DNA from: Steroidobacteraceae bacterium
GTDB taxonomy: Bacteria > Pseudomonadota > Gammaproteobacteria > Steroidobacterales > Steroidobacteraceae
Direction of reading: 5' to 3'
Length of the DNA: 16,424 nt
Assembly: GCA_013044085.1 (NCBI GenBank)
Contig: JABEVI010000220.1
Location: 1 to 16,424, forward strand
The notes beneath the pieces were generated by a model that was given only the letters and a program-made list of their open reading frames with translations, was not told the DNA's origin and made no database searches. Shown piece by piece: positions 1 through 7,004 of this stretch (position 1 is its first letter; every line of letters begins with the position of its first letter). The position numbers and the translations under genes were made by a program.

Positions 1-1017
1 GCAGTAGCCTTGCGCCCGAGCGGGGCGGCGATCGCGATTCACGCCGCACAGACCGTATTGGCAACGGGCGGCTTGGGTCAGCTCTTCGCCGCAACCACCA
101 ATCCCGGCCGCGCGGCGGGCGACGGCCTGGCGATGGCGCTCGCACAAGGGGCCGCGGTTGCCGGACTCGAGTTCGTGCAGTTCCATCCGACGGCACTTGA
201 CTGTCACAGCGACCCGCTGCCGCTGCTCACCGAGGCCTTGCGTGGCGCCGGTGCGCGGCTGATCTCCGACGGCGAGCCTTTCATGGCCTCGATCCATCCG
301 CGCGGTGACCTCGCGCCGCGCGACATCGTTGCGCGGGCGGTCTGGGCGGAGCAGCACCGGGGGCGCAGTGTCGCCCTCGACGCCCGGGAAATATTCGGCA
401 CTTCGTTGCGCCACGAGTTCCCGGGGGCGCTCGGCGCCTGCGTTGCCCGGCACATCGACCCCGCGCACACGCCGATTCCGATCACCTGCGCGGCACACTT
501 TCACATGGGCGGCATCGTCATCGACTCGGATGGCCGCACCAGCCTCCCGGGACTCTGGGCGGCTGGCGAGGTCGCCTACACCGGCTTGCACGGCGCAAAC
601 CGTCTGGCGAGCAACTCCCTCCTCGAGGCGGTCGTGGTGGGAAGCGCCGCCGGTCGCGCGCTGCGCGAGGCATCCGACCGCCACGCCGACGCGCCGCCCC
701 TTAAGCTGCCGACGGCGGCGGCCTTCGATCCGACCCGCGAGGAATGGCAGCAACTACGGCGCATCATGTGGAGCGCCATGGGGCCGGTACGCCGCGAAGC
801 CGGCCTCGCGCCGGCGCAGACGCAACTGCAAAACTTACGCATGACGCTCGAGCCGGAGCAACTCAGCTTGCGTCTGCGTTTCGAACTCGCCGAGGCGATG
901 ATCGACGCCGCCCGTGCACGGCAGGAGAGCCGCGGGGCGCATTGGCGCGAGGACTACCCGATGCGGGATCTTGGGCGCGACGGTGCCGGCGCACTCGGTA
1001 TAATGTCCGCCCACTAA
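1..1017 (+). CDS. nadB: L-aspartate oxidase, 5'-truncated by the window edge
   Basis: NadB is a cytoplasmic FAD enzyme that oxidises L-aspartate to iminoaspartate, the first step of de novo NAD synthesis (with NadA). The reading frame is open from base 1, so the start and about 200 N-terminal residues (most of the FAD-binding fold) lie outside; 338 codons plus TAA are visible, against about 530 residues for the family. Seen directly: the substrate-site motif FVQFHPTAL near fragment residue 60, the APRDIV arginine motif near residue 105, HFHMGG, and the GLHGANRLASNSLLEAV signature that binds FAD and substrate. That last signature and the aspartate-oxidase helical C-terminus separate it from the related fumarate reductase and succinate dehydrogenase flavoproteins. 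The TTG at 10 is only an internal codon. The gene ends 13 nt before apt. No nadA or nadC is in view, so its operon cannot be judged. Confidence 0.93.
   Translation, partial: AVALRPSGAAIAIHAAQTVLATGGLGQLFAATTNPGRAAGDGLAMALAQGAAVAGLEFVQFHPTALDCHSDPLPLLTEALRGAGARLISDGEPFMASIHPRGDLAPRDIVARAVWAEQHRGRSVALDAREIFGTSLRHEFPGALGACVARHIDPAHTPIPITCAAHFHMGGIVIDSDGRTSLPGLWAAGEVAYTGLHGANRLASNSLLEAVVVGSAAGRALREASDRHADAPPLKLPTAAAFDPTREEWQQLRRIMWSAMGPVRREAGLAPAQTQLQNLRMTLEPEQLSLRLRFELAEAMIDAARARQESRGAHWREDYPMRDLGRDGAGALGIMSAH
999..1004 (+). promoter_or_regulatory. Possible -10 element for apt at the end of nadB
   Basis: A perfect TATAAT lies inside the last codons of nadB, 26 nt before the apt GTG start, which would give a leader of about 20 nt. 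AT-rich hexamers are uncommon in this GC-rich DNA. The -35 side is weak: TTGGGC at 971-976 matches only half the consensus and lies 22 nt upstream, and there is no TG extended -10. A chance occurrence is quite possible. Confidence 0.3.
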
Positions 1018-1030
1018 CGACGCCGGCCGG

Positions 1031-1540
1031 GTGAGCAGCTTGGATCTGAAGAAATTCATCGGCGATTCGCCGGACTTTCCGCGACCTGGAATATTGTTCC
1101 GCGACATCGCGCCACTCCTGCGCGAACATTTCGATGCAACGATCAGCACCCTCGACGCACTCTTGAGCGAACGGGAATGGGAGACGATCGATGCGCTCGC
1201 GGGCATCGAATCGCGCGGTTTCGTGCTCGGCGCGGCGCTCGCGATGCGGCGCCACAAGGGGTTCGTGCTGGTCCGCAAGCAGGGCAAGCTGCCGCCACCG
1301 GTCGTCGACATCCCATACGCGCTCGAATATGGGACGGGTGTGTTGGAGATGCAACCGGGCCGGGGCCGGCTCTTGCTCATCGACGATGTACTCGCGACCG
1401 GGGGCACTCTTGGCGCCGCGGCTGAATTGTGCGTGCGTGGCGGCTACAGCGTCGAGGCGCTCGCCGTGCTGATCGATCTGAGACTCGTCGATGATTTCTC
1501 GTGGCGTCAGCTGCGGCCGCGGGCCGCGATCACTTATTAG
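1031..1540 (+). CDS. apt: Adenine phosphoribosyltransferase
   Basis: Apt converts adenine and PRPP to AMP and pyrophosphate in the cytoplasm (purine salvage). The 169-residue product carries the family landmarks in order: FPRPGILFRDIAPLL near residues 16-30, the ESRGFVLGAAL base-binding segment near 60-70, VRKQGKLPP near 80-90, LEYGTGVLEM near 97-106, and the PRPP-binding loop LLLIDDVLATGGTLGA near 115-130. It is slightly shorter than the roughly 180 residues usual for Apt and ends at ITY, so the variable C-terminal tail is trimmed. The GTG start fits the family N-terminus, but no good Shine-Dalgarno sequence precedes it, so translation may depend on read-through from nadB. It is followed after 9 nt by a nucleosidase gene that would supply its adenine substrate. 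Confidence 0.95.
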   Translation: MSSLDLKKFIGDSPDFPRPGILFRDIAPLLREHFDATISTLDALLSEREWETIDALAGIESRGFVLGAALAMRRHKGFVLVRKQGKLPPPVVDIPYALEYGTGVLEMQPGRGRLLLIDDVLATGGTLGAAAELCVRGGYSVEALAVLIDLRLVDDFSWRQLRPRAAITY

Positions 1541-1549
1541 AGCAGTTGC

Positions 1550-2146
1550 GTGGACCGCCTGCCGGACACCTTGGTGGTGATGGCGTTGCCGAATGAATCG
1601 AACGGCGTGTTCGAGGCGGCTGGCGTTCCGGTTCTCTATTGCGGTGTCGGCAAAGTCAATGCGACCCGCACGCTGACCCGCGAACTGGCGCGCTATGCCC
1701 ACGCCGGGGCGGCACCGCCGATGGTCGTGAATTTCGGCTCGGCGGGCAGCCGGCAGCACGAAGCACATCGCTTTTTCGGCTGCCATCGCTTCGTACAACG
1801 GGACATGGACGCGACGGGCCTCGGCTTTGAACTCGGGGTAACACCGTTCGACCAGGCGCCGGCATGCTTGGAATTTCCGCCGTTCTTCCCGGGTCTGCCG
1901 GCCGCCACCTGCGGCAGCGGCGACTCGTTCGCGACCGGCGACACGGGGCTTGCCTGCGAGGTGCTCGACATGGAGGCCTACGCGCTCGCGAAAGTTTGCT
2001 GGCTGGAGAACACCACCTTCGCCTGCGCTAAGTATGTCACCGACGGCGCCGACTCGACGGCGGCACGGGACTGGCATGACAACGTGCACAAGGCCGCCGA
2101 AGGCTTCCTCCGCCTGTACCGCGATCTGGAGCCGAGACGAACGTGA
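1550..2146 (+). CDS. MTA/SAH nucleosidase-like protein (PNP/UDP phosphorylase family)
   Basis: This protein resembles 5'-methylthioadenosine/S-adenosylhomocysteine nucleosidases, which split MTA or SAH into adenine and a thioribose sugar. Seen in its 198 residues: ALPNESNG near 12-19 (position of the acidic residue that activates water), CGVGKVNATRT near 31-41, VVNFGSAGS near 59-67, the ribose-binding DMEAYALAKVC at 140-150, and KYVTDGAD at 161-168 with the expected catalytic Asp165. It is about 30 residues shorter than E. coli MTAN. The losses map between the N-terminal strand and GVGK, and to the helix before GSGDSFATG, so the substrate may differ. The GTG start lies 9 nt after apt with no clear ribosome-binding site, suggesting co-translation with apt. 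The exact substrate (MTA, SAH or another purine nucleoside) is not settled by sequence. Confidence 0.82.
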   Translation: MDRLPDTLVVMALPNESNGVFEAAGVPVLYCGVGKVNATRTLTRELARYAHAGAAPPMVVNFGSAGSRQHEAHRFFGCHRFVQRDMDATGLGFELGVTPFDQAPACLEFPPFFPGLPAATCGSGDSFATGDTGLACEVLDMEAYALAKVCWLENTTFACAKYVTDGADSTAARDWHDNVHKAAEGFLRLYRDLEPRRT

Positions 2147-2155
2147 TGGCGGGCG

Positions 2156-2177
2156 GCGCGGACGGATCAGTCCGCGC
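2156..2177. terminator. Perfect hairpin between convergent genes
   Basis: GCGCGGAC (2156-2163) and GTCCGCGC (2170-2177) form a perfect 8-bp GC-rich stem with a 6-nt loop. It sits in the 20-nt gap between the convergent nucleosidase and molybdoenzyme genes and runs into the last codons of the latter. There is no U-run on either side, so it is not a textbook intrinsic terminator. A bidirectional end or RNA-stability element is a reasonable reading from its position. Confidence 0.4.
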
Positions 2178-4197
2178 ACACCTCGACGAGACAATCGTAA
2201 AAGGTCGCCGCCTGGCCGATATCGGTCAGACGCTGGTGGGTCAACTCATTCGTGTTCGTGCCGGCGAGCCCGAATTTTCGCCACCAGACACCCAATCCCA
2301 CGACGACGCCAGGACGGGCACGTTCACTGACCCGCAACCGGCAGCGGTAGGCGCCTCGATCGTTGAACGTGCGGACGATTTGCCCATCGGCGAGGCCGCG
2401 CGCGCTCGCGTCGCGCGGGTGCATCTCGACCAACGGCTCGCCCTCGATGCTGCGCAGGCTGCGCACATTCACGAAACTGGAGTTCAGGAAGTGGCGCGCG
2501 GGCGGTGAGATCATCGCAAGGGGAAAGCGCTCCGCAAGCTCGGGCGATGAGCCCGGCGACTCGTACGGGGCTAGGTAGCCGGCGACCCCCAGGGCCTCGG
2601 GCGCGAATTGCGCGCGTCCGTTGGTCGTCGGGAAACCGCCCTCGGCGAACGGCGCGTCGGCCACCGGCAATCGGATCCAGCCCTCACGGCGCAGCCGGGC
2701 GAAATCGATCGAATCGCCGAAGGCCTGCGCCCCGATCGCCTCATCGCTGTCCGCAAAGCACGGCTCGGTGAACCCCATGCGCGCCGCAAGCGCGCGGAAA
2801 ATCGCCGTGTTTGGCCACGCTTCGCCGAGCGGCTCGATCGCCGGTTCGTTCACCAGCACATAGGTGTGTCCGTAGCTGTAGTGAACGTCGAAATGTTCGA
2901 GCTGGGTCGTTGCCGGCAGAATGATATCCGCATAGTCGGCCGTGTCGGTCTGGAAATGCTCCAGTACCACGGTGAACAGATCTTCGCGTGCGAAGCCCCG
3001 CACCACCTTCGGGGACTCCGGGGCCACGGCGACCGGATTGCTGTTGTAGACGACGACCGCCTCGACCTTCGGCCCGAACTGCGCCGATGAGTCGTGCAAC
3101 AGCGCATCGCCGATGGTGCTCATGTTGATCGAGCGCGGTCGTGGCGTCGGCATCAGGTCGGGGCGCTCGAGCGCCGCCCCGCATACCGGCGCGAAACCCG
3201 ACGCGGACAACAACAGACCGCCGGCGCGGTGACGCCAGGCTCCGATCAGGCAGGGCAGGGCGGCGATCAAGCGCACCGCGCTGCCGCCCCCGCGGACACG
3301 CTGCATGCCGTAGTTCAGCCGGATCGCCGCCGGCTTGATCGTGCCGTAGTCGCGGGCAAGACCGCGCACCTCGTCAACCGTGATCGCGCAGACCTCGGCC
3401 ACCCGCTCGGCCGGCCACTCGAGCGCAGTTCGTGCGAGCGCGGGCCAGCCGTCGGTGTGGCGCTCTATGTAGTCCAGGTCGAGCCAGTCGTGCTGCAGAA
3501 GTTCGTGGATGATGCCAAGTGCCAGCGCCCCGTCGGTGCCGGGCATCGGTGCGATGTGTTGGTGGCACTTGTCGGCGGTTTCGGTGCGGCGCGGGTCGAT
3601 GCAGATCAACTTCGCGCCGCGACGCTTGGCGTTCTGCGCGAAACTCCAGAAGTGCAGATTCGAGGCGATGCTGTTGCTGCCCCAGATCAGGATCAGCCGG
3701 CTTTCCTCGAAGTGTTCGACGAGCATGCCGACGCGGCTGCCGTAGGTTGCGTTCAGCGCCGCGGAGCCGGCGCTCGCGCAAATCGTGCGCTCGAGCTGCG
3801 AGGCGCCGAGGCGGTGGAAGAAGCGCGCCGCAACCGACTCTCCCTGAACGAGCCCCATGGTGCCGGCATAGCTGTACGGCAGGATCGCCTGGGGATCGCG
3901 CCGGCTGATCGCGACGAAGCGGGCGGCGATCTCATCGAGAGCCTCATCCCAGCCCATCGGCGTGAATTCGCCCGCTCCCTTCGGACCCACACGGCGCAAT
4001 GGCCGCAGCAGTCGTTCCGGGTGGTAGGTGCGCTCGGCATATCGCGCCACCTTGGTGCAGAGCGCACCATGCGTCGGTGGGTGATCAGGATCGCCCTGAA
4101 TCCGTACGACGGTGCCGTCCTCAACGCTCACCCGGATCGCGCAGGTGTCCGGGCAATCGTGCGGGCAGGCGGCATGAATTATGGCATTTCGACCCAT
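2167..4197 (-). CDS. Molybdopterin oxidoreductase, cytoplasmic, [4Fe-4S]-containing
   Basis: This 676-residue protein belongs to the DMSO reductase superfamily (molybdopterin-guanine-dinucleotide oxidoreductases). The N-terminus has a cluster-binding pattern C11-x3-C15-x3-C19-x27-C47 (ACPHDCPDTC, then GALCTK). The molybdopterin-binding domain follows (about 60-430, with WGSNSIASN and CIDPRRTETADK), then conserved DIILPATTQLEHFD, then a C-terminal dinucleotide-binding barrel (about 560-670, with EMHPRDASARGLADGQIV). There is no twin-arginine signal, so it should act in the cytoplasm. I chose ATG 4197 because GGAG stands 5 nt upstream and the family N-terminus starts there; an in-frame GTG at 4239 would add 14 unlikely residues. 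It follows the MFS gene by 42 nt on the same strand and probably shares its transcript. No electron-transfer or membrane-anchor partner is adjacent, and the substrate is unknown. Confidence 0.88.
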   Translation of the reverse strand: MGRNAIIHAACPHDCPDTCAIRVSVEDGTVVRIQGDPDHPPTHGALCTKVARYAERTYHPERLLRPLRRVGPKGAGEFTPMGWDEALDEIAARFVAISRRDPQAILPYSYAGTMGLVQGESVAARFFHRLGASQLERTICASAGSAALNATYGSRVGMLVEHFEESRLILIWGSNSIASNLHFWSFAQNAKRRGAKLICIDPRRTETADKCHQHIAPMPGTDGALALGIIHELLQHDWLDLDYIERHTDGWPALARTALEWPAERVAEVCAITVDEVRGLARDYGTIKPAAIRLNYGMQRVRGGGSAVRLIAALPCLIGAWRHRAGGLLLSASGFAPVCGAALERPDLMPTPRPRSINMSTIGDALLHDSSAQFGPKVEAVVVYNSNPVAVAPESPKVVRGFAREDLFTVVLEHFQTDTADYADIILPATTQLEHFDVHYSYGHTYVLVNEPAIEPLGEAWPNTAIFRALAARMGFTEPCFADSDEAIGAQAFGDSIDFARLRREGWIRLPVADAPFAEGGFPTTNGRAQFAPEALGVAGYLAPYESPGSSPELAERFPLAMISPPARHFLNSSFVNVRSLRSIEGEPLVEMHPRDASARGLADGQIVRTFNDRGAYRCRLRVSERARPGVVVGLGVWWRKFGLAGTNTNELTHQRLTDIGQAATFYDCLVEVCAD

Positions 4198-4239
4198 CAG
4201 TGCTCCGTAGCGCAGCCTTGCTGTGCGTGACGATAGCAC

Positions 4240-5496
4240 CTACCGGCCGGCGATGGCACGCGGCCGCCAAAGATAGATCCCGAACAACGCCAGCAAGGAG
4301 AAAATGGCGCCGGCGAGGAACGCATAGGCCGCTCCGAAGGCGGACCAGAGGGAACCGGCGGCGGCGCTCGCGAGCAACATCGCGCCGCCGCCGGCGAGGT
4401 TGTACAAGCCGAAGGCCGTGCCACGCAGGCGGGCAGGTGCCGTCTCGCTCACCATCGTCGCGAACAATCCTTGCGTCATGCCGAGATGCATTCCCCAGAG
4501 CGCAACCCCGGCGATGACCGTCGGCCAGTGATCACCGCTCGCGAGCACGAAGTCCGCGCCAATCAACACCACGAGTCCGAACGCGAGCAGGCGCGTGTGA
4601 CTCATCCGATCGGAGAGCTTGCCAAACGGATAGGCGCACAGCGAGTAGACGATGTTCATGGCCACCATCACGAGCGGCACCAGTGCGACCGGAATGCCGC
4701 CCTGCTGGGCGCGTAACAGCAGGAACGCCTCGCTGAAGCGCGCCAGGGAGCACAGCGTGGCGATCATGACGACGCGCCAGTATGCCGGCCCGAGCGCTTC
4801 GATGTTTTCCTTCAAGAAGGGGTTCGGGCGTCTCCCGCCCGCCGCTCGCACCGGTTCGCGCACTCCCACGACCAGCAGCGCGACCGACAGGACGGCGGGA
4901 ATCACCGCCACCCAGAATACCCGGCGGAAATGGTCGTGCCACAGGAGCATCAGCACAACCGCGAGCAGCGGCCCGAGGAAGGCGCCCACCGTATCGAGCG
5001 ACTGGCGCAAACCGAAGGCGGCGCCGCGCGAATTCGCCGGTGCGAGGTCGGCGACCAGTGCGTCGCGTGGCGCCCCGCGAATGCCCTTGCCAACACGGTC
5101 GAGCAACCGCGCCGCCAACACGAGCTGGATCGAGGAGGCGATCGCGAACAAGGGCTTGGTGAGCGCGGCGAGCGCATAACCTGACACCGCGAGCCATTTG
5201 CGCCGACCCAGGTAATCGCTCAACGTTCCTGAGAACACCTTGACGATGAGCGCAGTCGCCTCGCCCAGGCCCTCGATGAGGCCGACGATGAACGCGCTAG
5301 CACCGAGTACGTCGAAGAGGAACAGCGGCAATAATCCGTGGATCATTTCCGAGGAGGCGTCCATCAGCAGGCTCACGAAGCCGAGGACCCAGACTGCGCC
5401 GGGCAGGGACTGCCTGCCGCCGGACACGGCGGCGTCCTCTGGTGCGCGCGTCCCGCTTAGCGGCTCCTCGGTGTTCCTGCCACCCGTGGCTGGCAC
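4240..5496 (-). CDS. Major facilitator superfamily transporter
   Basis: This is a 418-residue inner-membrane transporter with about 12 hydrophobic segments preceded by a polar, Pro/Gly-rich tail of about 30 residues. MFS motif A is seen in the first half (SGTLSDYLGRRKW, residues 89-101) and repeated in the second half (YPFGKLSDRM). Between them lie RLLDRVGKGIRGAPRDAL and GAAFGLRQSLDTVGAFLGP, typical of a widespread but poorly characterised MFS group. Substrate cannot be read from sequence; drug, sugar or anion export are all possible. The GTG start at 5496 is supported by GGAGG 6 nt upstream. It diverges from the glutathione peroxidase gene across 68 nt and is followed 42 nt later by the molybdoenzyme, so the two probably form an operon. 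A role in moving that enzyme's substrate or product is inference only. Confidence 0.88.
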   Translation of the reverse strand: MPATGGRNTEEPLSGTRAPEDAAVSGGRQSLPGAVWVLGFVSLLMDASSEMIHGLLPLFLFDVLGASAFIVGLIEGLGEATALIVKVFSGTLSDYLGRRKWLAVSGYALAALTKPLFAIASSIQLVLAARLLDRVGKGIRGAPRDALVADLAPANSRGAAFGLRQSLDTVGAFLGPLLAVVLMLLWHDHFRRVFWVAVIPAVLSVALLVVGVREPVRAAGGRRPNPFLKENIEALGPAYWRVVMIATLCSLARFSEAFLLLRAQQGGIPVALVPLVMVAMNIVYSLCAYPFGKLSDRMSHTRLLAFGLVVLIGADFVLASGDHWPTVIAGVALWGMHLGMTQGLFATMVSETAPARLRGTAFGLYNLAGGGAMLLASAAAGSLWSAFGAAYAFLAGAIFSLLALFGIYLWRPRAIAGR

Positions 5497-5524
5497 TGAA
5501 ATCCTCCGTCGATCCCGGCTGCTT

Positions 5525-5543
5525 GCGATATATTTGCAATCGC
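5525..5543. promoter_or_regulatory. Inverted repeat in the MFS/peroxidase divergent promoter region
   Basis: GCGAT (5525-5529) and ATCGC (5539-5543) form an inverted repeat around an AT-rich 9-nt centre. It contains a TATATT hexamer (5529-5534) usable as a -10 element for the peroxidase gene, although no good -35 is seen. A second overlapping pair, TTGC (5523-5526) and GCAA (5536-5539), shares the centre. The placement suits a regulator site controlling one or both divergent genes; the regulator is unknown. Confidence 0.3.
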
Positions 5544-5552
5544 CACGTGGCG
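5541..5552. promoter_or_regulatory. 12-bp perfect palindrome before the peroxidase gene
   Basis: CGCCACGTGGCG reads identically on both strands and ends 12 nt before the peroxidase ATG, just ahead of its GGAGA ribosome-binding site (5556-5560). It could be an operator over the transcription start. As RNA it has no unpaired loop, so an intramolecular hairpin would need to open the centre. It overlaps the right arm of the GCGAT/ATCGC repeat. Confidence 0.35.
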
Positions 5553-5564
5553 CACGGAGAGATA

Positions 5565-6044
5565 ATGAACGTCTACGACTTCACCGCCCGCAGCATCGAT
5601 GGCGCCGACATGCCGCTGTCCGAGTTCCGGGGTCAGTCGCTGTTGATCGTCAACGTTGCGAGCAAGTGCGGCTACACGCCGCAGTACGCCGGCCTCGAGG
5701 CACTTTACCGGAAATTCCGCGACCGCGGCTTCTCGGTGTTGGGATTTCCCTGCGATCAGTTCGGTCACCAGGAACCCGCCGACGAGGCGGCTATCAAAGC
5801 GTTTTGCACGACGACCTACGGTGTCAGCCTGCCGATGTTCGCCAAAGTGCGCGTCAATGGCGCCGACGCGCATCCGCTGTTCGTTTATCTGCGTGAGGCG
5901 TGTCCGGGATTGCTCGGCCTGAAGTCGATCAAGTGGAATTTCACCAAATTCCTGGTCGACCGCAACGGCGAGCCGATCAAACGCTACGCCCCGGCCGATA
6001 AGCCGGAGGAGCTGGCCGGCGACATCGAAGCTGCGCTGCGCTGA
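5565..6044 (+). CDS. Glutathione peroxidase family, cysteine type
   Basis: This 159-residue thiol peroxidase (GSHPx/BtuE family) reduces hydrogen peroxide and organic hydroperoxides with glutathione or thioredoxin. The peroxidatic cysteine is Cys35 in VASKCGYTPQY. The catalytic tetrad continues with Gln69 (FGHQEP), Trp124 and Asn125 (KWNFTKFL), and Cys81 in AFCTTTYGV matches the resolving cysteine of thioredoxin-dependent members, so thioredoxin is the likelier reductant. The usual FPCNQFG motif reads FPCDQFG, an Asn-to-Asp change. There is no signal peptide, so it is cytoplasmic. ATG 5565 is chosen because GGAGA precedes it by 4 nt and the family N-terminus begins there; the frame stays open upstream to 5442 but without homology. 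The last 61 nt overlap the end of paaX on the other strand. It diverges from the MFS gene, and a redox-responsive control would be plausible. Confidence 0.93.
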   Translation: MNVYDFTARSIDGADMPLSEFRGQSLLIVNVASKCGYTPQYAGLEALYRKFRDRGFSVLGFPCDQFGHQEPADEAAIKAFCTTTYGVSLPMFAKVRVNGADAHPLFVYLREACPGLLGLKSIKWNFTKFLVDRNGEPIKRYAPADKPEELAGDIEAALR

Positions 6045-6964
6045 GGAGGAAAACGCCGCCGGACACCACCGTCGGCGGCCGGCAAAGCGCCGTCGAGGCG
6101 GCCGGCAATGGCGCTCAGGTAGGCCTCGGCCGGCGAAAAGACGCCCCAGTAGAGACGGCGACACAGCTCATAGGCAGCCGTGCCCGGCCAGTCGGCCGGA
6201 AGCAGCGCATGCGGCAACAACGGATCGCGCAGATGGATCTTGCGATACTCGTGAATCAGGAGCGTGCGAACGATGAAGGCTGCTGCGGGCTCGGGCGTTG
6301 ATTCGCGGGTGAGCGCCTCACCCACCGATTCGAGCTGGCGGATGAGACGTTCGTAGCGGGCCGCGAGATCGCGCAGATCCCAGCCGTGGCGCACGAGCCG
6401 TACCGAATCGCCGCCCGGCGCAGCGCGGCATTCGAGCAATATCGCCGCATCGGCGAGGTCATTCATCGCCAGATACTCGCGTGTCGAGTCCGGGCTCGCC
6501 ATGGGATGGGCGAGCACGCCGGAATCGATCTCACCAAAGCCCTTCCAGCGCAACAGCTTGCGCAACCGCAACCGCCTTGCGGCCGCGAGACCCGGAGCGA
6601 CCACGAACGTCCAGCCACCGTTCCAGCAAACGGCGGGTCCGCCGTAAATCCGCAACGTCGCCTCGATGAAGCGCTGTTCACCGCGCGTGGAAAGCCGGTA
6701 CTCGCTGTACCGGCCGTCGCGGCGGCTCGACAACCAGTCGTCAGCCGCCAGTCGTGCGACCGAGGTGCGCACGAGCCGCTCGGTCAGGCCGAATGGGGCC
6801 ATGACCTGGATCAAGCTTGCGAGCGTGATCGCGCCACCACGCGGCGCGATCGAGTCGCCGAATACGGTGACGATCAGCGATCCGCCCCGCAAAGGACGTT
6901 GCCGCCGAAAGCGCGCGAGCAGGGCGCCGGCGGGTCCGCGCATGCGGCTGTGCAACGCAGTCAT
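5984..6964 (-). CDS. paaX: PaaX-type repressor of phenylacetate catabolism
   Basis: PaaX is a DNA-binding repressor, released by phenylacetyl-CoA, that controls paa operons. Seen here (326 residues): an N-terminal winged-helix region with GGSLIVTVFGDSIAPRGG near 25-42 and FGLTERLVRTSVARL near 56-70, a middle domain with YGGPAVCWNGGWTFVV, and a C-terminal helical domain with RTLLIHEYRKIHLRDP and LLPADWPG typical of the family. The final 30 or so residues are Ser/Ala/Arg-rich, match nothing in the family, and are the part read antisense to the peroxidase gene. The start is uncertain: ATG 6964 is used, but GTG 6970 and ATG 6943 are alternatives and none has a clear ribosome-binding site. The gene diverges from paaA across about 100 nt, which fits self-regulation plus repression of the catabolic operon. 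Confidence 0.9.
   Translation of the reverse strand: MTALHSRMRGPAGALLARFRRQRPLRGGSLIVTVFGDSIAPRGGAITLASLIQVMAPFGLTERLVRTSVARLAADDWLSSRRDGRYSEYRLSTRGEQRFIEATLRIYGGPAVCWNGGWTFVVAPGLAAARRLRLRKLLRWKGFGEIDSGVLAHPMASPDSTREYLAMNDLADAAILLECRAAPGGDSVRLVRHGWDLRDLAARYERLIRQLESVGEALTRESTPEPAAAFIVRTLLIHEYRKIHLRDPLLPHALLPADWPGTAAYELCRRLYWGVFSPAEAYLSAIAGRLDGALPAADGGVRRRFPPQRSAASMSPASSSGLSAGA
6055..6079 (+). terminator. Possible hairpin downstream of the peroxidase gene
   Basis: Ten nt after the peroxidase stop, GCCGCC-G-GAC (6055-6064) can pair with GTCGGCGGC (6071-6079) around an ACCACC loop, giving nine pairs with one bulged G. It lies inside paaX coding sequence and lacks a U-run, so termination is a guess. 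In such GC-rich DNA some stems of this kind arise by chance. Confidence 0.22.
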
Positions 6965-6973
6965 CCGCACATT

Positions 6974-7004
6974 CTGACACAGAACAAGTTGTCATCTGTA
7001 CAAT
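6974..7004 (+). promoter_or_regulatory. Candidate paa operon promoter and PaaX operator
   Basis: In the paaX/paaA divergent gap, TACAAT (6999-7004) matches the -10 consensus in five of six positions and CTGACA (6974-6979) matches the -35 in five of six, with a rather long 19-nt spacer. An inverted repeat TGACA (6975-6979) / TGTCA (6990-6994), 10 nt apart, overlaps the -35 and spacer, exactly where a repressor would block RNA polymerase. ACAAGTTGT (6984-6992) is a further short palindrome inside it, and another TGTCA follows at 7009-7013, 19 nt after the first. PaaX is the obvious candidate ligand from location; I do not claim a match to a published PaaX consensus. Confidence 0.45.

Noticed and set aside
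1..1017. Reading the first gene as a fumarate reductase or succinate dehydrogenase flavoprotein
   Set aside because: The GLHGANRLASNSLLEAV segment and C-terminal helical region fit aspartate oxidase, and no partner subunit genes follow.
863..2194. 443-codon open frame on the minus strand across nadB end, apt and the nucleosidase
   Set aside because: It is the antisense of three well-supported genes, has no recognisable domain, and its Arg/Ala/Gly-rich composition is what GC-rich third positions produce on the opposite strand.
3094..4230. 378-codon plus-strand open frame opposite the molybdoenzyme
   Set aside because: The minus-strand frame has clear cluster-binding and molybdopterin motifs; the plus-strand translation shows none.
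5442..5564. Longer start for the peroxidase
   Set aside because: The added 41 residues run across the MFS start on the other strand, have no homology, and the ATG at 5565 has a good ribosome-binding site.
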